The notes beneath the pieces were generated by a model that saw only the letters and a program-made list of their open reading frames with translations, did no database searches and had not been told where the DNA came from. DNA of 64,000 bases from Streptomyces sp. NRRL B-24484 (lineage in GTDB: Bacteria > Actinomycetota > Actinomycetes > Streptomycetales > Streptomycetaceae). Every line of letters begins with the position of its first letter. Within the stretch, counting starts at the first letter, position 1. Positions 6,637 through 16,449 of this stretch are shown one piece after another. The position numbers and the translations under genes are program-made. Where the stretch lies: positions 54,878-118,877 of the forward strand of contig NZ_JOAI01000022.1 of the NCBI RefSeq assembly GCF_000717715.1, given 5' to 3'.

Positions 6637-9171
6637 CTACCTCCGCCGCGTGGTCGGATCGAACCGCGCCGCGCCGAAAGCCACCAGGCCGGCGGCGACG
6701 GCCGCACCGAGCCCCGGCCACGAGACAGGCTCCGTGCCCAGCACGTCCTGCAGGGCCGGCAGGTACAGCGCCGCGAGACCGAGCACCGCCGAGGCCGCGA
6801 CGGCCAGCGGCAGGAAGGGATTGGCCCGGGTGAACAGCCGCTCGCGCAGGCCGAGGACCACACCGAGCTGCGCGGCGAGCAGGGTCAGGAAGAGGACGCT
6901 CTGCCACGCTGCGCCGCGGTCCTCGGACCACACTCCGGCCGCGAGGCTCAGTGCCGTCACCAGGACGCCCAGGCGCAGCACGCCCTGCCACAGACCGGCG
7001 CCCAGGATGTGCTCGTGCGGCGGTCTCGGGGGTCGGCTCATGGTCCGGGCGGCGACCGGTTCGGCGCCGACGGCCACACCGGTCAGGCCGTGGGTCAGCA
7101 GGTTGATCCAGAGGATCTGGCCGGCCCGCAGCGGCAGTGGCAGTCCCACGGTGGGGCCGAGCAGCATGACGAGGATCTCGGCCGCGCCGCCCGACATGGC
7201 GTACAGCAGGAAGCGGCGGATGTTGTCGTAGACCCGCCGGCCCTCCTCGATCGCGGAGACCACGGTGGCCAGTTCGTCGTCCGCGAGCACCAGGTCGGCG
7301 GCCTGCCGTGCCACCTCGCTGCCGCGGCGGCCCATGGCGACACCGATGTCCGCCTGTTGCAGGGCCGGGCCGTCGTTGACGCCGTCGCCGGTCATCGCCG
7401 TGACCGCGCCGTGCCCGCGCCAGGCGTCGATGATGTCGAGCTTCTGCTGCGGGTCGGTGCGGGCGAAAACGCGGGCCGCGGTGAGATCGGGGTGGGCGCC
7501 GGCGGCGAGGTCGGCGCCGGTGACGACGTCCGCCGCACCATCCGGGTCGGGGGAGGTCAGTCCGACGCGGGCGGCGAGTGCCCGGGCGGTGTCCGGGTGG
7601 TCCCCGGTGACGAGCACGGGGGTGATGCCGGCCCGGCGGCAGGCCCTGATCGTGGCGGCGGCGGCCGGCTTGGGTGGGTCGCTGAGTGCGGCGAGCCCCA
7701 GCAGGTGCAGTCCCGCCTCGGTGGCGGCCGCCGTTTCATCGCGCGTGGCGGCGGCCACGGCGAGCACCCGGTATCCGTCGGCGGCCAGCCGGGCGGCCGC
7801 TCTGCGGGCCTGGTCGAGGCGGTCCGGGCCGTCCAGGAGGACGTCAGGCTTCAGAACGGCTTCGGGTGCGCCCTTCAGACACACCTCCACTCTGCCGTCC
7901 GGTGTCCGGTGCACGGTGGTCATCCGTTTGCGGACGCTGTCGAAGGGGAGTTCGCCGATCCTGGGGCGCTCCACCACGAGTTCCGCGAGGTCGAGTCCGG
8001 CCTTGGCCGCCGCGGCCAGGAGTGCGGCCTCGGTCGGGTCGCCGAGGGCCGTCCAGTTGTCGGTACCTGCAGCTGGCGCCTGCAGGGATGCGTCGTTGCA
8101 CAGTGCGGCGGCTCTCAGCAGGGCGACTGCCCTCTCGTCGCCCTGGGGGCCGGTCGCGCGGATCTCGCCCGTGGGCCGGTAGCCGGTCCCGGTGATCGTC
8201 GCCTCCCACTCCGGTCCCCACAAATGCTCGACGACCATGCGGCCCTCCGTCAGGGTTCCGGTCTTGTCCGTCGCGAGGACGGTGACCGAACCGAGGGTCT
8301 CGACCGCGGGAAGCCTGCGCACGACCGCGTGCCGGGCGGCCATCCTGCGTGCGCCGATGGCCAGCGCCAGAGTGACGACGGCCGGCAGCGACTCGGGAAC
8401 CGCGGCGACCGCCAGGCTGATCGCGGTGACGGCCATCGTCTCCAGGTCCTGGCCGCGCACCAGGCCCACCGCGAAGACCACCGCGCAGAGGACGAGCGTC
8501 ACTGCGGCGAGCACCCGGCCCAGCCCGGCCAGCCTGCGTTGCAGCGGTGTGCGCTGCGGACGCGGATGCAGCGAGACGGCGATCCGGCCCAGGGTGCTGT
8601 CCGCGCCGGTGGCAGTGACGGTCGCGACGGCCCGGCCGCGCACCACCACCGTTCCGGCGCTGAGGCCGGAATCGTGTGTCGCGTCCTTGTCCACGGGCAC
8701 GGACTCGCCGGTCAGGACGGATTCGTCGAGCAGCAGGGCGGACGACTCCGCCACCACGGCGTCCGCGGGGACGACGTCCCCCTCCCCCAGCAGGACGACG
8801 TCGCCCGGCACGATCCCGGTCGCAGCGACCTCGCACTCGACACCGTCCCTGACCACGCGTGCCCTCGGTGTGCAGAGCGCCGACAGGGCGGCGACGGCCC
8901 GGTCGGCGCGGACCTCCTGGGCCACGCCGACGGCCGTGTTGACGACGACGACCAGCCCGACAACGACCGAATCCGCGTGATCGCCCGTGGCCAGCGTCAA
9001 TACCGCCGCGGCCAGCAGGACCAGGATGAGGGGATCGCGCAACTGGGTGGCGATCCGGTACCACAACGGGGTGCCGGCCGCGGGGGCCACCTCGTTCGGG
9101 CCGTACCGTGCCAGCAGCGCGTCCGCCTGCTGCCCGGTCAGACCGCGCCGACGCTCGACGGCCGCTGTCAT
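6637..9171 (-). CDS. P-type cation-transporting ATPase (P2, CtpF-like)
   Basis: An 844-aa P2-type ATPase. It has the N-terminal cation-ATPase domain (residues 1-70), the actuator loop with LTGESVPV near 150-160, the phosphorylated Asp in ATDKTGTLTEG near 295, a nucleotide-binding domain, and the hinge MTGDGVNDGPAL near 600. The membrane part ends with several C-terminal helices. Closest in type to Ca2+/Mg2+ pumps such as mycobacterial CtpF, a DosR-regulon member; the ion cannot be read from sequence. AGGAGG precedes the ATG at 9171. The upstream region shared with the DUF4383 gene has a DevR-like box at 9351. Confidence 0.9.
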   Translation of the reverse strand: MTAAVERRRGLTGQQADALLARYGPNEVAPAAGTPLWYRIATQLRDPLILVLLAAAVLTLATGDHADSVVVGLVVVVNTAVGVAQEVRADRAVAALSALCTPRARVVRDGVECEVAATGIVPGDVVLLGEGDVVPADAVVAESSALLLDESVLTGESVPVDKDATHDSGLSAGTVVVRGRAVATVTATGADSTLGRIAVSLHPRPQRTPLQRRLAGLGRVLAAVTLVLCAVVFAVGLVRGQDLETMAVTAISLAVAAVPESLPAVVTLALAIGARRMAARHAVVRRLPAVETLGSVTVLATDKTGTLTEGRMVVEHLWGPEWEATITGTGYRPTGEIRATGPQGDERAVALLRAAALCNDASLQAPAAGTDNWTALGDPTEAALLAAAAKAGLDLAELVVERPRIGELPFDSVRKRMTTVHRTPDGRVEVCLKGAPEAVLKPDVLLDGPDRLDQARRAAARLAADGYRVLAVAAATRDETAAATEAGLHLLGLAALSDPPKPAAAATIRACRRAGITPVLVTGDHPDTARALAARVGLTSPDPDGAADVVTGADLAAGAHPDLTAARVFARTDPQQKLDIIDAWRGHGAVTAMTGDGVNDGPALQQADIGVAMGRRGSEVARQAADLVLADDELATVVSAIEEGRRVYDNIRRFLLYAMSGGAAEILVMLLGPTVGLPLPLRAGQILWINLLTHGLTGVAVGAEPVAARTMSRPPRPPHEHILGAGLWQGVLRLGVLVTALSLAAGVWSEDRGAAWQSVLFLTLLAAQLGVVLGLRERLFTRANPFLPLAVAASAVLGLAALYLPALQDVLGTEPVSWPGLGAAVAAGLVAFGAARFDPTTRRR

Positions 9172-9350
9172 TGCCCACCTCCTGCCAGGTCGCCTCGGCA
9201 CGCCGGTGGCCGCGGGCACCGTCAGCCCGCACGGGCAGCCCCCGGCCGCCGGCCCGGCCGCAACAGCCACGGCGCGGGCCGTCCGAGGGCGCCCGTCCGC
9301 CCGCAACCGGTCGGCAGCCCCCATGGTGGTACCGCCGGCCGCCACTCGAC

Positions 9351-9366
9351 AGGGCCGGGCGGCCCC
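9351..9366. promoter_or_regulatory. Candidate DevR/OsdR-type box 6
   Basis: AGGGCCGGGCGGCCCC in the 333-bp divergent region between the ATPase (start 9171, minus) and the DUF4383 gene (start 9505, plus). It belongs to the same motif family as boxes 1-5. Nothing else was recognised in this intergenic stretch. Confidence 0.45.
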
Positions 9367-9504
9367 GGAAGGTGCGACAACCGTCCCGTTGCCGCACGCG
9401 CTCGCCGGGGCAACGCTGCGGGAACAGTGCGAGCGGGTGTTCCGAGCGGCACCCGGGAGAGTGGGAGCCAACGGTCCCCCATGAACAGCAACTGGAGTGT
9501 GGTC

Positions 9505-10038
9505 ATGGACCTTCGCGACGAACTCCCCGTCGACCACCGGCTCGCCCAGGTCTACAGGATCGGCGCCGGCCTCTGCGGCGCCGTGCTGCTCGTCTTCGGT
9601 TGCCTTGGCCTCGCGGACGGTCTCGGCTTCTTCAACACCCGAGGACAGAACATCGTCGGCCTGTCGAGCAACGGCCTGCTCAGCCTCGTCTCCATCGTCA
9701 CCGCCGCCGTCCTGATCACCGGCGCGGTCATCGGCGGCAACACCGCCTCCACCGTCAACATGACGGTCGGCGGCCTCTTCGTGCTCAGCGGATTCGCCAA
9801 CCTGGCAGTGCTGGACTCGGACGCGAACGTCCTGGCCTTCCAGATGCCCAACGTGCTCTTCAGCTTCGCCATGGGACTGATCATCGCCACCTTCGGCATG
9901 TACGGACGGGTCAGCGGCCGGCTGCCGGTGGACAACCCCTACTACCGCCACCGCCACCCCGGAGCACCCGACCGCACCCGCCCCGCCGCCCTGACCCCTG
10001 CTACCCCCGGACGGGCAACCAGCGGCCCGACGACGTGA
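9505..10038 (+). CDS. DUF4383 four-helix membrane protein
   Basis: A 177-aa membrane protein starting MDLRDELPVDHRLAQVYRIG, a typical opening for streptomycete DUF4383 proteins. Four transmembrane helices are visible at about residues 20-40, 55-78, 83-103 and 115-135, and the C-terminal 40 residues are a hydrophilic Pro/Arg-rich tail. The function of the family is unknown. The ATG at 9505 is preferred because GGAG lies 7 nt upstream; an in-frame ATG at 9481 would add eight residues. It is divergent from the ATPase. Confidence 0.8.
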   Translation: MDLRDELPVDHRLAQVYRIGAGLCGAVLLVFGCLGLADGLGFFNTRGQNIVGLSSNGLLSLVSIVTAAVLITGAVIGGNTASTVNMTVGGLFVLSGFANLAVLDSDANVLAFQMPNVLFSFAMGLIIATFGMYGRVSGRLPVDNPYYRHRHPGAPDRTRPAALTPATPGRATSGPTT

Positions 10039-10996
10039 GCGCCACCGTCCGGCCCCGCCACTCGGCGGGGTGTCCACCAGCGAGGTCCGCACCGCCCGGG
10101 GCCGACCGAAGCAGGCGCCACGGGCGCCACGGGCGCCCGGGCGCAGCGGCGGCCGTGTCTGCCGTCGGCGCGGAGGTACGGGGGCATCTCGGGTGGACAC
10201 GACACATCGATGTGGCACGCTGCGAAGCCCGTCAGGCACGGCTGGACGGCCCCGTGGCACCGAGCAGCAGAAGCGCTTCGGTGCCACGGCCGCCGTCGTC
10301 GCCGAGCGAACTGCACCTGCAGCACAGCACCTGATGCGCTTTCGGCTGATAGCACGCCTTGCCCGCCGGCGTTCTCATGACCGTTCCTGTCCCCCGGGTA
10401 CGCCGGTCGTCCCGCTGTCCATGGCTGGCGGCCAACGGCCACGGACCCGCGCAAGGCGCGATGTGCCGGGCCACGAACGCAAGCACAGCTGGGACAGGAG
10501 CCGACCGGACGGCCGCTGCGAGGCTGTGGACACCGCCCGCTGCACCAACCCGTCGCTTCCTGCGCCGGTCGCCCCTCACGTCCGCGAAGTGCTCGACCAG
10601 GTCCGAGCACACACCGCAGGCAGCGGGCACGCACAAGCGCATGGCAAAGCGCTCGCACCGAGCTTGCGGCTTGGGGAAAAGACACATCCGGACGCAGGTC
10701 AACGAACCAAGGCCACCGCCTGCCCCGCCCCGGCCGGACCACGCCACCTGGCCCGCGTGGTCCGTGCACGGCGCAGCGGCCCGCGGCGGGGCCGGTCGGC
10801 CGCCAGTGCTCAGCCCGGTTGCTCGCACGGGGCGATCCGGCGCGCGGGGTGGTCAAGGGCGGCCGCGTACCGCTGCCCCGGACGAGCCGGCACATCAAAC
10901 GGCTGCGAGCGGGTAGCCGACCGCCACCCACCGGCACCGGCGGGCGGTCCCGGGCCGGGGTCGCCCGTGCGTGTCCTTCGCCCCCAGGGAGAATCC
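10039..10996. other. Long intergenic region without a recognised gene
   Basis: No open frame here has protein-like composition or a recognisable family. The stretch holds a hairpin (10254-10287) and, at 10789-10802, a degenerate GGGCC-N4-GGCCG site resembling the DevR-like boxes upstream. It may be a long leader of the phospholipase D gene or eroded DNA. Confidence 0.5.
10254..10287. terminator. Hairpin, possible terminator of the DUF4383 gene
   Basis: A perfect 10-bp inverted repeat GTGGCACCGA/TCGGTGCCAC with a 14-nt loop, 216 bp after the DUF4383 stop. There is no T-run, which is usual for actinomycete terminators; a regulatory leader structure is an alternative. Confidence 0.4.
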
Positions 10997-12235
10997 GTGC
11001 TGTCCGAGGCCTTTGCACAGGACGTCGCACCACCCGTGCCGTACGCCGTCGCGCCAGGCGCCGACGGTCCGGGGCCCACCGACCGCGGTCAGGCGCTCAG
11101 GCGCCGTCTGGAAGGCCTGATCGGCATCGCCGCGACCGAGGGGAACGAACTCGTCCCGTTGCGCAACGGCGACGAAATCTTCCCCGCCATGCTCGCCGCC
11201 GTCGAAGGAGCCCGCCGCACCGTCGACATGATGACGTTCGTGTACTGGCGTGGCGACATAGCCCGACGTTTCGCACGAGCCCTGGCCCGCAAGGCTGCCG
11301 AGGGCCTGCGGGTGCGGCTGCTGCTCGACGGCTTCGGCAGCCGCCTGATCGAGCCCGAACTGGTCGACCTCATGGAGTCCTGCGGCGTCCGGATCGCCTG
11401 GTTCCGCCGTCCCGTACGGCTGTCGCCCCTGAAGCAGAATCACCGCTGCCACCGAAAGGTGCTGGTCGTGGACGGCCTGACGGCGTTCACGGGCGGTGTC
11501 GGCATCGCCGAGGAGTGGTGCGGCGACGCGCGGAACCCCGGCGAGTGGCGCGACACCCACGTCCAGGTCCGCGGACCGGCAGTGGACGGCATCGCCGCGG
11601 CCTTCGCCCAGAACTGGGCGGAGTGCCGGCCGGACGCCCTGTACGACGAGGCGGACCGCTTCGAGGAGCACGACCAGCCGGGACGCGCGGTCGTCCAAGT
11701 GGTCCGCGGCTCGGCCAGCGTCGGCTGGCAGGACCTGCAAACCCTGATGCGGGTGGTCATCTCGTCGGCGCAGCAGCGGCTGCGCCTCGCCACGGCCTAC
11801 TTCGCGCCGGACGCCTACTTCGTCGACCTGTTGTGCGCGGCCGCCCGCCGCGGTGTGGAGGTGGAGCTGCTGGTTCCCGGTCCCCACACCGACAAGCGGG
11901 TCTGCCAGCTCGCGGGTGAGCGGTACTTCGAGCAGATGACCGCGTGCGGGATCCGGGTGTGGCGGTTCGCGCCGACGATGATGCACGCCAAGGTGCTGAC
12001 GGTGGACGGAACCGCTGCGGTGATCGGATCTGCGAACTTCAACCGGCGCTCCCTCGACCACGACGAGGAGGTCGTGCTCACCGTGATCGACGAGCGATTC
12101 ACCGCGTTGCTCGACCGTCACTTCGAGGACGACGTGCTGCGCAGCGAGCCGGTCACGGCGGTGAGGTGGAGGCGCCGGGGGCTCGCCCGGCGGGCCTTGG
12201 AGGTCGCCACCACGCCGGTGCGGCATTTCCTCTGA
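10997..12235 (+). CDS. Cardiolipin-synthase-like phospholipase D family protein
   Basis: A 412-aa protein with two PLD catalytic HKD motifs. The first is HRKVLVVDGLTAFTGG (about residues 152-167) and the second is MHAKVLTVDG followed by IGSANFN (about 328-348). This makes it a ClsB-like enzyme that condenses phospholipids to cardiolipin or hydrolyses phosphodiesters. There is no N-terminal transmembrane anchor, unlike ClsA. The GTG at 10997 is 5 nt after AGGGAGAA. The C-terminus ends in a short basic segment that may contact the membrane. It closes the stress block at 0-12 kb and could adjust membrane composition. Confidence 0.85.
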   Translation: MLSEAFAQDVAPPVPYAVAPGADGPGPTDRGQALRRRLEGLIGIAATEGNELVPLRNGDEIFPAMLAAVEGARRTVDMMTFVYWRGDIARRFARALARKAAEGLRVRLLLDGFGSRLIEPELVDLMESCGVRIAWFRRPVRLSPLKQNHRCHRKVLVVDGLTAFTGGVGIAEEWCGDARNPGEWRDTHVQVRGPAVDGIAAAFAQNWAECRPDALYDEADRFEEHDQPGRAVVQVVRGSASVGWQDLQTLMRVVISSAQQRLRLATAYFAPDAYFVDLLCAAARRGVEVELLVPGPHTDKRVCQLAGERYFEQMTACGIRVWRFAPTMMHAKVLTVDGTAAVIGSANFNRRSLDHDEEVVLTVIDERFTALLDRHFEDDVLRSEPVTAVRWRRRGLARRALEVATTPVRHFL

Positions 12236-12420
12236 CGCACCGGAGGCGGTTCGGGTCTGCCCTCGACCGCGGCACGGGCGGTGCGGTCCTCTCAGGAGTA
12301 TCCGCCGTTGCTGCTCTGGCCCCCTCGGGTGGCGCGACCCGATGCCCGGAGCGTGGGCCGCTGCCGAGGTCGTCGACTCCGCTTCCTGTGTGGCCCTGCC
12401 CATCACCTGGTGACGGGTTG

Positions 12421-13528
<1,108 letters not shown>

Positions 13529-13541
13529 CGCCCCGCGGGGC

Positions 13542-13997
13542 TCAGCCGAGGTCGAGGCCTGCCACGCCCTGCAGCGCCGCCCCGCTCGCCCGCACGTCGT
13601 CCAGCCAGTCCGCGAAGGTCTGCGCCCGACGGCCGGGCGGAACGTCGGAGAGATCGGGCGGCCACGTGCCGGGCGCCACCACGGTCACCACCACACCGCC
13701 GGCCCCTGCTGCCGCGGACAGCCACGTCGGCGGCGTCTCCATCACGGGCCTCGGCTCCCACACCTCGCGGCCGCCGACCAGCACCAGCCGCTCGAACCGG
13801 CCCGAGCGGACCTGCACCGTCCCCGTCGAGACCGGCACCCCGCCCGCGGCCACGAACCCGCTCTCCCACGCATCCGTCGCCAGCCCGCCCCAGTGGCCGG
13901 CGTCGACCTCGACAACGACTTCCGCCACCTCGCTGCCGTCGTCCGTCTCCCGCACCACCAGCGCCCACAGCACCGGGCCCTCACCCACAGGCGTCAC
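13542..13997 (-). CDS. Hypothetical protein
   Basis: A 151-aa soluble protein, acidic and Val/Gly-rich, with no family I recognise. The middle has alternating hydrophobic strands (AEVVVEVD, GTVQVRSG, FERLVLVGG, GGVVVTVVAP), suggesting an all-beta fold. The C-terminus has an amphipathic helix (AQTFADWLDDVRASG). Codon use is typical coding for this genome. The GTG at 13997 lacks spacing from a ribosome site; the GTG at 13988, 8 nt after AGGGGG, may be the real start. It converges with the rpf-like gene. Confidence 0.6.
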   Translation of the reverse strand: MTPVGEGPVLWALVVRETDDGSEVAEVVVEVDAGHWGGLATDAWESGFVAAGGVPVSTGTVQVRSGRFERLVLVGGREVWEPRPVMETPPTWLSAAAGAGGVVVTVVAPGTWPPDLSDVPPGRRAQTFADWLDDVRASGAALQGVAGLDLG

Positions 13998-14024
13998 CCC
14001 CTGGACATCGAATCGGCCCCGCCA

Positions 14025-14306
14025 TCAAGCTTCACGGGATTCCGGCACCGAAGCCAGCCCGGCTCGTCCTCCGCGCCGCATCAGGGCAGCGGCCTCGTCT
14101 GGGGGTCGGTGCCTTGCCTCACAGAACCGGCAACCGCCCTGGCGTCCGGTGGAGACGTTGCCCAGCCGGGGCGTCACCTCCCTGCCGCCCGCCTCGTGCC
14201 GGCAGCCCCACGGGAGAGCCGTTCCCGGGTAGGGTTCCATGGGCTCGAACCCTGTCTCCCGCATGACCACTGCCGGATCCCGCAGGTCCTTCCGCGGACG
14301 CCCCAT
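14025..14306 (-). CDS. Small zinc-ribbon-like protein with a lost cysteine
   Basis: A 93-aa protein whose centre follows a streptomycete zinc-finger repeat: a MEPYPG element, W-x-C-R, REVTPRLGNV, and GGCRFC. In intact copies of this repeat the segment after W-x-C-R has two further Cys (C-x-x-C-G). Here it reads CRHEAGG, so at least one metal ligand is missing and the fold is doubtful. The ATG at 14306 is preceded by GGGAGG. It is 28 bp downstream of the end of the preceding minus-strand neighbour's upstream region. It may be a degrading gene. Confidence 0.5.
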   Translation of the reverse strand: MGRPRKDLRDPAVVMRETGFEPMEPYPGTALPWGCRHEAGGREVTPRLGNVSTGRQGGCRFCEARHRPPDEAAALMRRGGRAGLASVPESREA

Positions 14307-14635
14307 CACCACCGTGCCTCCCGTTCAGACCTCCCCCGGCCGGCAGTGTGGCGGCGACCACCGACAGAGCCGCTCGGGGCTGCTGCTGGTCCCGTGCCGG
14401 GAGCCGGCCGGCCGTCAGTTGCGCTCCGTGGTCCGCGTGGAAGCTTGCCGGTGGTCGCGTTCGACCTCCTCGTGCCAGCAGCCGGCAGCGGTCCGGGATC
14501 TCAAGGAGAAGTCCGGTTCGACGCCGGTCTCGCGCCGCTGCGCGGGTTGTCCCGCGAGCACAGGATGCTGGTCGAACGCCACCGGACGAAGGCGGCATGA
14601 CCGGTCGGGCGACGCCGCGTCGCCTGACCGGCCCG
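14307..14635. other. Intergenic, nothing assigned
   Basis: A plus-strand open frame ends at 14600 with a short helical segment (SREHRMLVERHRTKAA), but no start or family is recognisable. I see no RNA or repeat here. Confidence 0.4.
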
Positions 14636-15571
14636 CTACGCCGGGATCCGGGCGCCCAACGCCTGGATGAACCAGTCGAACGCCGGCGCCACGCTTTCCG
14701 GCGCCGACCAGCCGTTGATCACCGCGAGCAGCTGAAGGTACCGCTCCCTGCGCGGGTCGTTCGCGGTCTCCAGTCGGGTCGACAATCGGCGCCGAAGGTC
14801 GACGTCGTCGGGTCGGCCCAAGCCGTGCGCGTACTGAGCCATGACCGCTGCGACGACCCGGTCCGCCTGGGGTGAGCACGGGGCGACGCCGGCGGCCAGT
14901 GCCGGGCCGACCTGGTCAAGGACCGCTGCGGTGGCGTCGCGGCGCAGGCGTGCGGTGCCGTCCTGGGCGCGATCGGCCACATAGTGCTCGGCCGTGCGCC
15001 GCATGCAGGCGCGGAAGTCCGGGTCCTGGGACAGCTCGGCGAGCTCGACCCACGCCTCGACCTGCTCGGCCTCGGGGTTGTCGGGAAGCTCGGGAGTCAT
15101 CGAGCGCGTGATCCCCACGAATTCGGGGTTGGCGTCCAGGCCGCCGAAGACGGTGTCGAGGAAGTCGTCGGCCAGACGTCGGCGTTCGTCCTCGGAGAGC
15201 TTGGCCAGCTTGTGCATGAGTTCCATCTCCTCAGGGGTGGACCCGCGTTTGGCCACCGCCGTGAGCACCGCGCGCCGCAGGCGCAGCAGCCGGATCTGCG
15301 TCGCCAGTGCTTCGGCGTGCGCCGCGGCGACCTCGGGCAGCGAGATCTCGCGATCCACGACCTTCCGGACAGTGGGGAGGTCCAGCCCCAGGTCGCGCAG
15401 CGTCCGCACGAGGTCCAGACGTGCGACGGCGTCGATGTCGTACAGGCGGTAACCGGCCGGGCTGCGGTCGGTCGGCGGCACGATCCCGCAGTCGGAGTAG
15501 AACCGAATGGCCTTGACCGTCAGACCGGTCCGCCGGGCCAGATCACCGATCGAGTAGAGCGCGCCGTCCAT
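14636..15571 (-). CDS. MerR-family transcriptional regulator
   Basis: A 311-aa regulator. The N-terminal MerR winged helix is at residues 5-75 (YSIGDLARRTGLTVKAIRFY, then GYRLYD and a second helix pair LRDLGLDLPTVRKVVD), followed by a coiled-coil dimer helix. The C-terminal ~200 residues are helical and contain no Cys-rich metal site, so it is not a mercury-type sensor; the domain resembles those of multidrug-type MerR regulators. The target is unknown. The flanking sequence from 15572 to 15967 contains no gene. Confidence 0.85.
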   Translation of the reverse strand: MDGALYSIGDLARRTGLTVKAIRFYSDCGIVPPTDRSPAGYRLYDIDAVARLDLVRTLRDLGLDLPTVRKVVDREISLPEVAAAHAEALATQIRLLRLRRAVLTAVAKRGSTPEEMELMHKLAKLSEDERRRLADDFLDTVFGGLDANPEFVGITRSMTPELPDNPEAEQVEAWVELAELSQDPDFRACMRRTAEHYVADRAQDGTARLRRDATAAVLDQVGPALAAGVAPCSPQADRVVAAVMAQYAHGLGRPDDVDLRRRLSTRLETANDPRRERYLQLLAVINGWSAPESVAPAFDWFIQALGARIPA

Positions 15572-15967
15572 GCCCTCACCCTCGCACCTCCCCCTACCGG
15601 AGACTCAAGCCCATCCGCCTGCCGGCAGCACACCATCCCCCAGCCACAGGTCTTGACGTTTCCTCCGGGCGCTCGGGGCGGACTCCGAACCGACTGGGCT
15701 CAGCGGCCTCTGTCGTACGTGGTGGCAGGCCAGCGGGCGAGGACGGCGTGAGCGACTCGTTGGAGCAGTCGGCACTGAGGCGGTGGAGGGTGTCGGCTTC
15801 GGCCCGGGCGACGGTGAGGCCCCGGCATGGCCCTCGTGGCGGGGACGGGGCAGGGGTTCGACTGACCTCACTCCGATGCCCTGCCCCGGCTGCGAGCGCC
15901 TCGGCCCATGCCCACGCTTGGCAGGTGGCACGCATGTGCCAGCACTCCGACGAGAGGCGGAACCACC
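15572..15967. other. Divergent intergenic region
   Basis: This 396-bp region between the divergent MerR gene and the 98-aa protein has no coding frame of convincing composition and no strong hairpin. It should hold both promoters, but no MerR-type 19-bp spaced operator was recognised. Confidence 0.4.
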
Positions 15968-16264
15968 ATGAGGGTGTTGCTGACGGTCGAGATGGACACC
16001 GAGAAGGCGAACAAGGCGATCACCGACAACACGCTGGCCACGACCATGAAATCGGTGCTCGACCGGATCAAGCCGGAGGCCGCGTACTTCGGGACCAAGG
16101 AAGGGCTGCGGACCGGCTACATCGTCTTCGATCTCAAGGACTCGTCGGACATCCCGACGGTCGCCGAGCCGTTCTTCCAGGACCTCGGCGCCAAGGTGAC
16201 GTTCCTCCCGGTGATGAACTTCGACGATGTCCAGGCGGGCCTGCAGAAGTACGCCTCGAACTGA
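15968..16264 (+). CDS. DUF3303-like small protein
   Basis: A 98-aa cytoplasmic protein: MRVLLTVEMDTEKANKAI at the start, a central strand (AAYFGTKEGLRTGYIVFDL), and a C-terminal helix region ending in VQAGLQKYA. This ferredoxin-like alpha/beta arrangement is that of muconolactone-isomerase-like DUF3303 proteins of unknown role. The start has GAGAGGCGG about 6 nt upstream. It stands alone with non-coding DNA on both sides. Confidence 0.75.
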   Translation: MRVLLTVEMDTEKANKAITDNTLATTMKSVLDRIKPEAAYFGTKEGLRTGYIVFDLKDSSDIPTVAEPFFQDLGAKVTFLPVMNFDDVQAGLQKYASN

Positions 16265-16449
16265 GCCGTAACCCGAGCCCCGCCCCGAGGGTCACCACTG
16301 CCGCCCGGCGGATCTCGTCGACTTTCTCGACCGACGGGTGCCCGTTGCCGGTGCCTGCTGACGCAACTGAACGCGCCTGCCGGGTGGAACGGCGACTGCT
16401 TGACCTCAGCCAAGTTGGCTGAGGTTTCCGGCTCCTCCCGGATCGCATC

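Noticed and set aside
347..10287. Very long open frames antisense to the permease, dnaJ and ATPase genes
   Set aside because: They lie opposite real genes, are rich in Arg/Gly/Pro/Ala with no family motif, and arise because stop codons are rare in high-GC DNA.
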